Made by a program: the position numbers and the translations under genes
From: UBA6163 sp031411655
GTDB taxonomy: Bacteria; Planctomycetota; Planctomycetia; Pirellulales; Pirellulaceae
Direction: 5' to 3'
Length of the DNA: 64,000 nt
Assembly: GCA_031411655.1 (NCBI GenBank)
Contig: JANOBM010000096.1
Span: 22,468-86,467, forward strand
The notes under the pieces: generated by a model
Databases searched by the model: none
What the model was told of the DNA's origin: nothing
Seen by the model: the letters and a program-made list of their open reading frames with translations, nothing else
Shown here: positions 27,877 through 36,364 of the stretch, in pieces
Layout: each line of letters starts with the position of its first letter
Position numbering within the stretch: position 1 is the first letter of the stretch

Positions 27877-28878
27877 TCACCGCTTGCGAATCAACTGCTG
27901 GTCGTCAATGCCTTGATCGAGTCCCAACCGCCTTAGGTCAGCAATAAAACGGTCGGCGTCAGTCGGATACCCGGCTGTCGGCGCTAGCGTTTCGGGGGCG
28001 AGCAGTCGTGAGGAAAAGAATTCATTGAATCGATCCATCGCCCGCTCTCGCAGCCATTTTGCAATCATCGACGACATGGCTACCGGAGCGAACGAATCAC
28101 CTTTTACCGTGAATGACCAAGTCACGTTGCGAGCGCGAGTGCTGTGCGGCAGTGACAAGCGGTAGCGGCTGACTCCTTTGCCTTCGCATTCAATAAGAGG
28201 CAAAGCGCCGTCGAAATGGTGCTGCAAAACGGCACCGTAGTAAGCGCGACCGCCATGTCGATCACTGTAGACCACCGTGTCGGCGTGGTCCGTGCCATGG
28301 ATATCCAGCAATTCGACTGCGAGCCTACAAGTTGAATCGGTCAGAATGTCCGCCTTGTTCGCGCCTTGGTCAACCAGAGAGTTGAACGACGAGGCTGTGA
28401 TACAGCGAGCCTTAACGCCACAAAGCCTTATCCCATTCACTGACCAGTGATTGATAATGGTGTCATTGAAATCTTGCCCGCGGGCAAGTCGACCATTCGG
28501 TATCATTTTCCCCCACGCTGCGAACCATGGGCTTTCTAAGATTGAATTCCAATCCGAAGGCGCAACAACGTTCAACCATTCCTCGAATCGGTAGAGCGGG
28601 TCTGGCAAACCTGCCCACTGTGAGGCCGCTTGGCAGACAATATCGGTCATGGGGAGCGATCGCATCGTTGACGAAGCTTGTCTCTGTTTCTTAAACACGC
28701 GCTTCGAATCATCCACGTAAACCGAACCACAGCGCGCATCGTCAATGGGTATGGTAAGCGGCGCAAAAGCAATTTCGTCGGACAATTCGCGCGCCCATTC
28801 CCAGGCCGCCGCCACAATTACGAGCGGCCCTAGCTTGGGTCCGTAGCCTGCTTCGTCGGTAGCAATGAGGAGTGGCAA
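27877..28878 (-). CDS. RNase HII-like protein (divergent)
   Basis: The 333-aa protein begins LIATDEAGYGPKLGPLVIVA, resembling the RNase HII start where an Asp-Glu pair leads into G-R-G and G-P-x-V. Here D8/E9 are kept but the GRG motif reads GYG. VDDSKR (D56, D57, S58, K59) fits the DSK motif, VVYSDRHGGRAYYG fits the third acidic site, and SSMIAKWLRERAMDRFNEFF resembles the S-I-I-A-K-V helix near the fourth. It is about 120 residues longer than RNase HII. RNA-DNA hybrid cleavage is inferred from the kept acidic residues; a derived nuclease is also possible. It ends 4 bases from the convergent larC. Confidence 0.65.
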   Translation of the reverse strand: MPLLIATDEAGYGPKLGPLVIVAAAWEWARELSDEIAFAPLTIPIDDARCGSVYVDDSKRVFKKQRQASSTMRSLPMTDIVCQAASQWAGLPDPLYRFEEWLNVVAPSDWNSILESPWFAAWGKMIPNGRLARGQDFNDTIINHWSVNGIRLCGVKARCITASSFNSLVDQGANKADILTDSTCRLAVELLDIHGTDHADTVVYSDRHGGRAYYGAVLQHHFDGALPLIECEGKGVSRYRLSLPHSTRARNVTWSFTVKGDSFAPVAMSSMIAKWLRERAMDRFNEFFSSRLLAPETLAPTAGYPTDADRFIADLRRLGLDQGIDDQQLIRKR

Positions 28879-28900
28879 AGAGGGGCTACTAAGAATGAGC

Positions 28901-30148
28901 TTACATGGGTGTGCGCTGAATCGAACTTGACAACGCTTCTATCTGGGTAACCAGAACGAGCGCAACGTCAGGCGCCCATTGTACACCCATCCCTCGTTTA
29001 AAAATCGTCAGCACACGATCGAGTGACATGCCGGGACGATAGGGACGGTCACTGGTCATCGCATCAAACGAGTCCGCTACCGCGATGATTTGCGCCAGTC
29101 TAGGAATATCATCGCCTGCCAATCCATGCGGATAGCCTTTACCATCCCAAGACTCATGATGGTGAAGCACCCCGGGAAGCATCGCCTCAAAAGGGCCAAT
29201 GGTCTTCAAAATATTGTAGCCAATCACCGGATGCTGTTTGATTAGATGATACTCTTCCTTACTCAGCTCACCATGCTTTCGAAGGACAGCGTCATCGACA
29301 CCAATCTTCCCAATGTCGTGGAGAAGTGCTGACTTTCGAAGGATCTCACATTCAGTATCCTTAAGGCCTAAATCCTGAGCCAAAGCTACGGATAGCTCGG
29401 AGACTCGGGAACTGTGGCCACAGGTATAGTGGTCCTTTGCATCAATCGCGGAAACGAGCGCGACCAATACACCATCGAGGGTTTGCTTCAGCTCAACAAA
29501 CTGTCGCTGGTTGACTAAATGAACCGCCAGCATCATTCCTGTTGAACGCATCAAGTCCGCTTCAACGGTTCCAAACTCTTCTGCAGCGTTGTCGCCGACA
29601 GCGATCATGCGGCCAATTCGCCTGGCGCCACGAGCAATGGGCACAACCAAAATCCGCTTCGTCGGGTCGCCTTGTACGAGCGGTTGGTTGATGATCGCGA
29701 GCGTTTCGCCCCGAACCACCATCGCCGAATCCGCCATCGTCTTTAACCAAATATCATCTCGGTGCTGACCTACCTGGATGAGCGCGGAATCCACACTGAC
29801 GTCCAAATCTGGATAGAGCTCAATTGCGAGCGTTACCGCGTTAATGCAATGCATCAACGGCTCTATCAACTCTCGACAGATCGATACGCGATCCGCGTCG
29901 ATACGGAGTTGCTCGGTGAACTGATGAATCATCGTCAGTTCCTCGAACTTCTTAACCAGCTCACTGGTAAGTCGGTTCAGCTCTGACGACGATCCATCCG
30001 ACCCGCTGTCACTAACGAAGGGAACTGCCGGATGGTGATTGACCGTCGTCGCGGACGCCGCCAACCAGGGGAATTGTTCCCCGAGGACGGAAGCGGCAGA
30101 TGTGGCGTCAGTCATGGCGTGTAGTGGTCGCGGCGACAAAAGAAGCAA
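28901..30148 (-). CDS. GAF/HD-GYP cyclic-di-GMP phosphodiesterase
   Basis: The 415-aa cytoplasmic protein has a GAF-like sensory region (about 75-215) and an HD-GYP domain (about 225-405). Metal and catalytic motifs are complete: HSSRVSELS, HDIGK (277-281), the HHESWDGKGYP block (330-340) and VADSFDAMTSDRPYR. Such enzymes hydrolyse c-di-GMP to pGpG or GMP. The first eleven codons may not be used, since an ATG at 30115 gives a more typical N-terminus. A GAF-GGDEF protein at 47331 is the only matching cyclase in the window, so a functional link is only possible. Confidence 0.92.
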   Translation of the reverse strand: MLLLSPRPLHAMTDATSAASVLGEQFPWLAASATTVNHHPAVPFVSDSGSDGSSSELNRLTSELVKKFEELTMIHQFTEQLRIDADRVSICRELIEPLMHCINAVTLAIELYPDLDVSVDSALIQVGQHRDDIWLKTMADSAMVVRGETLAIINQPLVQGDPTKRILVVPIARGARRIGRMIAVGDNAAEEFGTVEADLMRSTGMMLAVHLVNQRQFVELKQTLDGVLVALVSAIDAKDHYTCGHSSRVSELSVALAQDLGLKDTECEILRKSALLHDIGKIGVDDAVLRKHGELSKEEYHLIKQHPVIGYNILKTIGPFEAMLPGVLHHHESWDGKGYPHGLAGDDIPRLAQIIAVADSFDAMTSDRPYRPGMSLDRVLTIFKRGMGVQWAPDVALVLVTQIEALSSSIQRTPM

Positions 30149-30349
30149 GTGAATGCGGCCCGAGGCGTATCGTCTCTTCCGTCGGCAAACGGAATGCTAC
30201 CCGATCAAGTTTGCTCATGTAAGAGTCGCGTTAAATCACTCAAAGATCGATTCGTATCGATTGTAACGACGAAGATAGACTTGCCTCGTAGCCGACACAT
30301 TCCCTGAAGTATCGGTCCGACTCACAACAAACGAACTCTCAATCGAACG

Positions 30350-30565
30350 TCACAGTGAACTGGGTGGGTTCGTTTCTATGCGAATCGGCCCCGAAGTGTG
30401 CGGTATTGCCTCCATTCGCATTCCCGCGCGTTGGTAGATTCGATTGAACTCGACCACAAACTGATCGGGGTCTTCTGGGGGCAATCGGACCGGTCCAAGC
30501 ACCCTGTCTTCACGACAGACGATCGCTTCGTAGGGCGGAGGCAATTCACCCGGACTGCTCGTCAT
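30350..30565 (-). CDS. small protein translationally coupled to the dehydrogenase
   Basis: The 71-aa frame starts with an ATG that overlaps the TGA of the dehydrogenase gene by 4 bases, the usual sign of coupled translation. It is acidic and proline-rich in the first half (PPPYEAIVCREDRVLGPVRLPPEDPDQFV) and has no signal peptide or known motif. I do not recognise it; the call rests on the coupling and coding-like composition. Confidence 0.55.
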   Translation of the reverse strand: MTSSPGELPPPYEAIVCREDRVLGPVRLPPEDPDQFVVEFNRIYQRAGMRMEAIPHTSGPIRIETNPPSSL

Positions 30566-31563
30566 CGTTTTTGACTTAGGGGTTTATGACCCTCAGTCCA
30601 TACGACCGAAGGATGTGGAAAGCCAAGCTTTTTGTCGACAACGTTCCAAAGCGGTTGGCCGTTGAGATAGCGACGCAGATTCTCGCAAACCAGACGAGTG
30701 GTGTCGGAAACTCGACTTGCGGATTGTGCACCAACATGCGGCGTGATGAGGACCGATGGATTGTCCCAAAGTAAACTCTCTGGTGCCAAAGGCTCCACTT
30801 CCGTAACATCGAGCCCAGCTCCCGCTAGATGCCCACTAGCTAAGGCATCCACTAAAGCAGACTCCACTACCACGGACCCTCTCGCGACGTTTACTAAATA
30901 GCTCCCCGACCGCATTCTCGCGATTCGCGACGAGTCAAACATTCCCTCTGTCGAAGCATTCAGTGGCAAGCTCAACACTACGATGTCGCTTAGCGCAAGC
31001 AAGTCGTCGATCCGATCGGCAGGCCAAAGAGATTCAACCTCCGATGGGCAATTCTCAGGGTAATAGTCGGTGGCAATCATGCGAACATCCCAGGGGGCAA
31101 GCATTTTTGCGATCATTCGTCCGTTCCCACCGAGTCCCACAATGCCGACGGTCTTACCTCGCAGATCATCAGTCGGACGGCGAGTGAAATCGCGATTCCT
31201 CGTCGCCTCCGTAAACAACCGGATCCGACGGAGAAGTCCGAGCATCAACGCAAAAGTCTGTTCTGCCACCTGTGGAGCAAACAACCCCGATGCACTCGAA
31301 ACAACGATCTCTGAGTTGATCACTCCCGGGACGAGACAATGGTCTAGTCCGGCTGCTGAGGACTGAATCCAGCGAAGCCGACCAGCGCGAAGGACGCGGT
31401 CCCAATCGACCGGCACTTTCGCATGTCCGATAAAAACATCGGCCGTCGGTAAGTATTCGTCTACTCGGGCCTGACCCGCATCGATGACCTCCGCGGTGCC
31501 AGCAACATGTCGGATTTGGTCCAAGCACGATGGCGTTACGGGGTAACAGACAACGATTCGCAT
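30562..31563 (-). CDS. D-isomer-specific 2-hydroxyacid dehydrogenase
   Basis: The 333-aa NAD-dependent dehydrogenase has the catalytic domain split around a Rossmann domain. The nucleotide motif is GIVGLGGNGR, where GxGxxG ends in G then R, about 145-155. The catalytic Arg lies in VNVARGSVV, the Glu in VTEVEPL and the His in ITPHVGAQ. It reduces 2-oxoacids or oxidises D-2-hydroxyacids. The substrate cannot be told from sequence; glyoxylate/hydroxypyruvate or phosphoglycerate are common for this branch. It has a small coupled downstream gene. Confidence 0.9.
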   Translation of the reverse strand: MRIVVCYPVTPSCLDQIRHVAGTAEVIDAGQARVDEYLPTADVFIGHAKVPVDWDRVLRAGRLRWIQSSAAGLDHCLVPGVINSEIVVSSASGLFAPQVAEQTFALMLGLLRRIRLFTEATRNRDFTRRPTDDLRGKTVGIVGLGGNGRMIAKMLAPWDVRMIATDYYPENCPSEVESLWPADRIDDLLALSDIVVLSLPLNASTEGMFDSSRIARMRSGSYLVNVARGSVVVESALVDALASGHLAGAGLDVTEVEPLAPESLLWDNPSVLITPHVGAQSASRVSDTTRLVCENLRRYLNGQPLWNVVDKKLGFPHPSVVWTEGHKPLSQKR

Positions 31564-31734
31564 TTCAGTCGAATTCTCTCGTTTTGGGTACGCAAGCAGA
31601 AGGTGCGCGGAGCATTGTCCGCAAATGAAAGTAATTTTCAGTCTTCACTCGGAGCTTGTCGCTGCTCAAGCAATGTTTCGGAGAACGTACAAGACCATTA
31701 GAATACGATAAAACACTCTAACGCAGGTCTTGCA

Positions 31735-32676
31735 ATGATTCACAGGGGTGCTGTTGTCATTTACCGTTGCAAAGTCTCAGTTTGGCTGCTCGCATTTGCG
31801 ACCAATGGCGTGCTGGTAGCCAGTTTCGTCAACCAACCGATTGTGGCAGAGGATTATTCAGATGCTGCGACAGTCGGCCATCGCGCCAGCGATGAGGCAA
31901 TTTTGGCGGCTTTCGATAGGATCTCGAAGGGAAATAGCGTTGATGAGATTGTCATCAACGATCAATTGAGGACTGAATGGTTCCAATCATTGGATTCGCA
32001 TTGGCAAGAGCGTGATCGAGAGTGGCAGACCGCCTCATTGTTGCGACTGGTTTCACTTCGTAAGGCCGGCAAGCTTGCGGCCCAAACCACGGCGAAGGGC
32101 AGGCCGATTGATCAAGCGGTGCTTGCCATCGCCGAAATCGCCTCACGGTCCGTTGTTGATCGGTTCCGCTGTAGCACTGACGAATTACTTTGTGACTCAC
32201 ACTTACGCGACGAACTGCAGCGCGAGGCAAGTGGCATCTCACCTACGGTTGATCCTTATGACGTTCGAAAGGCTGTCCTACGTCTGCGGAAGACTCGTCG
32301 GCTTCAACCCGAACTCGTCCTTCGAGTTGCCGAATGGGATCGCACCATCGAAGTGATGTCGCTTGAGGAACTTGACGATGCTTTAAAGGTTCCAGGTAAA
32401 ATCAGTAGCGAGGCTGGCGTTTACCTTTTCCGTGACGCTTCGGGTTACCTCTATATTGGGGAAGCAATCGACCTGCAGGCTCGCTTGAAACAGCATCTGC
32501 ATGAAAGCGATCGATTGTCACTCCGCAAACATCTGCAGTCGGTAGCCCAAGGTTCGGTATCGATTGAACTACACAGTTTCGGAAAAAAATCCCCTGCAAA
32601 CCAATTGTCCGTTCGCCGGGCTTACGAAAGCGAATTGATTCGTACGCGTGAACCTCGAATGAACGTTCGCCCTTAA
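31735..32676 (+). CDS. predicted exported GIY-YIG nuclease-domain protein
   Basis: The 313-aa protein starts with a signal peptide-like segment (basic start, hydrophobic VSVWLLAFATNGVLVASFV at about 14-32, then IVAED). A helical middle of about 180 residues follows. The C-terminal GIY-YIG domain has GVY (228-230), YIG (240-242), R250, an ESE motif around E298-E300 and N310, so every residue of the family's active site is present. GIY-YIG enzymes cut DNA by a one-metal mechanism. A periplasmic or surface nuclease would be unusual; a membrane anchor is an alternative reading of the hydrophobic N-terminus. Confidence 0.8.
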   Translation: MIHRGAVVIYRCKVSVWLLAFATNGVLVASFVNQPIVAEDYSDAATVGHRASDEAILAAFDRISKGNSVDEIVINDQLRTEWFQSLDSHWQERDREWQTASLLRLVSLRKAGKLAAQTTAKGRPIDQAVLAIAEIASRSVVDRFRCSTDELLCDSHLRDELQREASGISPTVDPYDVRKAVLRLRKTRRLQPELVLRVAEWDRTIEVMSLEELDDALKVPGKISSEAGVYLFRDASGYLYIGEAIDLQARLKQHLHESDRLSLRKHLQSVAQGSVSIELHSFGKKSPANQLSVRRAYESELIRTREPRMNVRP

Positions 32677-32710
32677 AACAACCATGACTCCAACCAAGTG
32701 ATTTTCAAGC

Positions 32711-33247
32711 ATGACCACTGAGGCTGTTTTACTTCGTGCGGCACGATTTACGGTGAACGCCATGACGATGACCGACAAGCATGGCAACAAGATCATGCGC
32801 GAGGTCGTGCGGCATCCTGGGGCTGTCGTCTTGTTGCCTATTTTAGCTGACGGTCGTGTCGTGATGATTGAGAATTATCGCCGTAGCGTCGACCAAGTAC
32901 TGTTAGAGCTTCCCGCAGGAACGATTGAGCTAAACGAACCTCCTGAGCTTACGGCACCGCGTGAACTCATGGAAGAAACAGGCTATCGGGCCGGTCGGAT
33001 CGAAAAGGTCCATGAGTTTTATTCATGTCCCGGAATCTGCGATGAACTGATGCATCTCTTCGCGGCAACCGACCTAGTTGCTGGCGATCCCGAACGCGAA
33101 GCAACCGAACAAATCGAGAATCGGATCGTCTCGAAGGATGAGATCACGCAATTGATTCAGCGAGGGGAGATTCGCGACGCCAAAACGCTCGTGGGTCTTT
33201 ATTGGTTTTTGCTTCGTGAAAATGGAGGCACCTACGCTTGTGATTAG
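32711..33247 (+). CDS. Nudix hydrolase, ADP-ribose pyrophosphatase-like
   Basis: This 178-aa Nudix protein has an intact Nudix box, G-x5-E-x7-RELMEETGY, where the glutamates bind Mg. The leading IMREVVRHPGAVVLLPIL and ENYRRSVDQVLLELPAG match the ADP-ribose/sugar-nucleotide pyrophosphatase group (NudF-like). It cleaves nucleoside diphosphates linked to another moiety, most likely ADP-ribose. It lies 34 bases after the GIY-YIG gene and may be read through from it. A second Nudix gene is at 41866. Confidence 0.9.
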   Translation: MTTEAVLLRAARFTVNAMTMTDKHGNKIMREVVRHPGAVVLLPILADGRVVMIENYRRSVDQVLLELPAGTIELNEPPELTAPRELMEETGYRAGRIEKVHEFYSCPGICDELMHLFAATDLVAGDPEREATEQIENRIVSKDEITQLIQRGEIRDAKTLVGLYWFLLRENGGTYACD

Positions 33248-33407
33248 GCGCAATTCCAAATGGGCGAAATTGCAAATGTACCCGGCGCGGTTGGTTGAGA
33301 AGCATTGCAGTCTCAACAGATCAATCCGCCCGCGCAACTGCAGCTGAATCAAAAACTAAAAAGCCCAATCGGTCGCATAATTATCGCCCACGATCGGGGC
33401 AAAATTA

Positions 33408-33440
33408 ATAGTTGTGGATCGCGGAGCGATCCACGACTAT
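33408..33440. repeat. REP-like palindrome with GCGGAGCG core
   Basis: A 15-base arm (33408-33422) and its inverted partner (33426-33440) match at 14 of 15 positions around a 3-base GGA loop. The centre GATCGCGGAGCGATC recurs at 33959 and 33984 on the far side of nusB. Confidence 0.85.
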
Positions 33441-33494
33441 CGCGACAATGATCGTTGTGCCGGTCCTTAAGAACGCTTTGCAGATCGCAAGCAG

Positions 33495-33902
33495 TCACCC
33501 AGACTTCGTGTTCATCAGACGATCCAACACACCATTGACGAACCGAGGACTGTTTTTGTCACCGTATCGTTTGGCAAGGACAACCGATTCGTTAACCGCC
33601 ACTCGACCTGGCGTATCGCCAAATAAAATCTCGTAGCCGCCTAACCTCAGAACATTGCGATCGGTGACCGCCATTCGCGAAAGCGTCCAATTGGCGGCGA
33701 GCCGAGACAGGTGCTTGTCGATCTCGCTGCGGTGTTGCAGTGTTCCGCGGAGCAAGGCCTCGGCAAATTCGGTCAATCCCTTGCGGCCCTGCATTCGAGA
33801 CCGAATGAAAGCGCGCGACGACTCCTCCGAACGACCAGGATTGATGTCCGCTTCATAAAGGAGTTGCAGAACGATTTCGCGAGCTCGGCGACGGGTTGCC
33901 AT
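33495..33902 (-). CDS. nusB: transcription antitermination factor NusB
   Basis: The 135-aa helical protein matches NusB, which binds boxA RNA with S10 (NusE) in rRNA antitermination. It starts MATRRRAREIVLQLLYEADI and has the C-terminal block RMAVTDRNVLRLGGYEILF followed by VAVNESVVLAKRYGDKNSPRFVNGVLDRL, all diagnostic. I chose ATG 33902 because homology begins there; the open frame up to 33983 runs into repeat DNA. REP-like repeats lie on both sides. Confidence 0.93.
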   Translation of the reverse strand: MATRRRAREIVLQLLYEADINPGRSEESSRAFIRSRMQGRKGLTEFAEALLRGTLQHRSEIDKHLSRLAANWTLSRMAVTDRNVLRLGGYEILFGDTPGRVAVNESVVLAKRYGDKNSPRFVNGVLDRLMNTKSG

Positions 33903-33958
33903 GAAGACCAATAAAAAAATCGAACGAATGAAAGTGTCACCGTTGAACTTTGGATCAA

Positions 33959-34033
33959 CGATCGCGGAGCGATGAAGGATCACCGATCGCGGAGCGACGA
34001 AGCATCACCGACTCCGGAGCGATTAACGCCGAT
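33959..34033. repeat. 25-bp tandem repeat, three copies, GCGGAGCG family
   Basis: Three units of exactly 25 bases start at 33959, 33984 and 34009, each beginning CGATCGCGGAGCGA or a close variant. The third copy has drifted (CGACTCCGGAGCGA). They share the core of the palindrome at 33408. Confidence 0.85.
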
Positions 34034-34135
34034 CGTCACCCGGTTTGCAACCGGGGGCACGATTTCTGATGTCTATTTTGGAGGCGAAGTTCGACAGCGA
34101 GCGATGGCTAAGCATCGTTCGGCTTCAATCGATGC

Positions 34136-34178
34136 CATAAAAAAACGCGGAGTTCGCCGGGGCGAAATCTCCGCGTTT
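34136..34178 (-). terminator. intrinsic terminator of rpsA
   Basis: AAACGCGGAG (34143-34152) pairs with CTCCGCGTTT (34169-34178), and inner TTCGCC/GGCGAA extends the stem. On the minus strand the hairpin is followed by a run of seven T, 26 bases after the rpsA stop. Confidence 0.9.
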
Positions 34179-34203
34179 GATTTGGTTCACCTTGGAAGGC
34201 GAG

Positions 34204-36000
34204 CTAGTTGCCCGTTGGGATCAGCGGCCCATCGCCACCGCCAAGACCACCCTTGAGGTCAGAGTCGGCCACTTGACCCGCAGGGGCCGCGTTGGCCGCT
34301 GCTTCTTCAGCCGCTGCGGCGCGTTCCTGTTCTTCACCCCATTCGACGCGCTTACGCGACAGGCCAATCTTCCGCTCGTCGGTATCGACTCGCAATACCT
34401 TTACCTCGATTTCGTCTCCGACCTTCACCAACTCTTCAGGGTCATCGACCTTGTGGTCAGCAAGTTCCGAGATGTGGAGTAGGCCTTCGAGGCCGTCTTC
34501 CAACCCGATAAAGACTCCGAAGTTAGTGATCTTCGTGACTTTACCTTTGACGAGCTGGCCGGGTTGGTACTTATCGGGGATGTCGTTGTCCCATGGGTCG
34601 CTGTCCAGTTGCTTGAGTCCCAATGCGATCCGGCGACGGCTTTCGTCCACGCTTAGTACGCGGCACTTTACTTCCTGGCCTTTTTCAAGTCGTTCGCTCG
34701 GATGGCTGATCTTGCGGGTCCACGACATATCGCTGACGTGAAGCAATCCATCGATGCCTTCTTCAAGCTCAACGAACGCACCATAATTGGTAAGGTTTCG
34801 AACCTTACCGACGACATCGCTACCTTCGGGATAACGCTGAATGACTTCGTCCCAAGGGTTCTTCTGCGTCTGCTTCATACCGAGTGAAAGCTGCTGGCCT
34901 TCGCTATCGACATTGAGAATTTTAACCTCAATCTTATCACCGATATTTACCAACTCGCTTGGATGATTGACCCGCTTGGTCCAGCTCATTTCGCTGATGT
35001 GAACCAGGCCTTCGATGCCTGGTTCCAGCTTAACAAACGCGCCGTAACTCATCACGTTGACAACTTCGCCTGGATGAACCGACTCGACAGGGTACTTTTC
35101 GGCGATGTTTTCCCACGGGTTGCGATCTTTTTGCTTCAAACCGAGAGCGATCTTCTGCTTTTCGCGATCGATATGAAGGACCTTGACTTCGATTTCTTGG
35201 TCGATTGAAACCATTTCAGTGGGATGGCCGATACGTTCCCAGGCCATATCAGTGATGTGTAACAGACCATCAATTCCGCCGAGATCGACGAACGCGCCGA
35301 AGTCAGCGATGTTCTTGACGATACCTTTGCGAACTTGGCCAACTTCCAATTCCTGCATCAGGTACGCGCGATCTTCTTCTCGCTGACGCTCGATCAGTGA
35401 ACGCCGACTGATCACAATATTACGACGCGTGTCGTCAATCTTGAGCACTTCGGCCTGCACGACACGACCGATGAAGTCACCGATGTCGCCTGGCCGACGG
35501 ATATCCACTTGGCTACCAGGCAAAAAGACATTTACGCCGATATCGCAAAGCAGACCGCCCTTGATCTTTCGGATGACGACGCCCGTGACCACTTGGCCTT
35601 CGGCGACCGATTCCATCATCGCTTCCCACTGAATGATCTTTTCAGCTTTTCGTTTGCTGAGGGAGATCATCCCATACGGATCATCGGCAGCGCCAAGCTC
35701 ATCCTCCATCTCTTCGATGAGCACCTTGACGATATCGCCAAGCTTGGGTGGTTCTTCGTCAGGCCCCCATTCGTCCAGTGCGACAGTGCCTTCGCTCTTA
35801 AAACCAACGTCCATCAACGCCCATTCGTCATTGATTTCAACGATTCGGCCATCGACGATACGACCTTGAATGTAATCCTGCTGTTCGAGTTCGAGGGCCT
35901 CAAGTAGGAGCTCTTCTCCTTGATCGTCGGGAACCAACAAGGCAAGTTCGTTTGCTAGATCGTCGTCTTCAAGATGGCGGATAAGGTTGCGATTGACCAT
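34204..36000 (-). CDS. rpsA: 30S ribosomal protein S1
   Basis: From ATG 36000 (MVNRNLIRHLEDDD) the protein has about 598 aa and six S1 RNA-binding repeats. Examples are YIQGRIVDGRIVEIND, KGIVKNIADFGAFVDLGGIDGLLH, GKVRNLTNYGAFVELEEGIDGLLH and GKVTKITNFGVFIGLEDGLEGLLH. A low-complexity Ala/Gly tail follows. S1 recruits mRNA to the 30S subunit and helps initiation on weak Shine-Dalgarno sites, fitting the many weak sites in this window. The frame is open to 36153, but that lead looks non-coding. It is divergent from the kinase gene at 36365. Confidence 0.93.
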   Translation of the reverse strand: MVNRNLIRHLEDDDLANELALLVPDDQGEELLLEALELEQQDYIQGRIVDGRIVEINDEWALMDVGFKSEGTVALDEWGPDEEPPKLGDIVKVLIEEMEDELGAADDPYGMISLSKRKAEKIIQWEAMMESVAEGQVVTGVVIRKIKGGLLCDIGVNVFLPGSQVDIRRPGDIGDFIGRVVQAEVLKIDDTRRNIVISRRSLIERQREEDRAYLMQELEVGQVRKGIVKNIADFGAFVDLGGIDGLLHITDMAWERIGHPTEMVSIDQEIEVKVLHIDREKQKIALGLKQKDRNPWENIAEKYPVESVHPGEVVNVMSYGAFVKLEPGIEGLVHISEMSWTKRVNHPSELVNIGDKIEVKILNVDSEGQQLSLGMKQTQKNPWDEVIQRYPEGSDVVGKVRNLTNYGAFVELEEGIDGLLHVSDMSWTRKISHPSERLEKGQEVKCRVLSVDESRRRIALGLKQLDSDPWDNDIPDKYQPGQLVKGKVTKITNFGVFIGLEDGLEGLLHISELADHKVDDPEELVKVGDEIEVKVLRVDTDERKIGLSRKRVEWGEEQERAAAAEEAAANAAPAGQVADSDLKGGLGGGDGPLIPTGN

Positions 36001-36364
36001 TGGCGAGAGAATCTCATGCGGACACATCTTGCTCAAACCGGCGCGGGGGCCAGGAGCATTTGACGTGTCGGGGTTGGAGGAACGGGACACCCCCGATGAT
36101 ACGGCACCATCGGACGGACCTAAGACGGTAGCAAACCAAGCAAAAACCCACAACGTCCATTCAACTCCCTGGAACCCGTGAATTCTTGCTTTTTTCCCGT
36201 TTTAGACCGCGAAGTCCCGATTTCTTCGTCTTGCTTCGCCCGAGCAAGGACTCTATTTTTGATCCAGCGGCTCGCGTGCGACGGGGTTGGCCATTCGCGG
36301 CGAGTGGCCCGACAAGCGTTCAAATGAGATTGGGCACGTTTTTTTGGCACCGAAAGGATTCGAT
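36001..36364. other. divergent promoter region of rpsA and the second sensor kinase
   Basis: This 364-base region precedes rpsA (minus) and the kinase (plus). A minus ATG at 36027 could extend rpsA by nine codons. No palindrome or strong sigma-70 boxes stand out. Confidence 0.4.
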
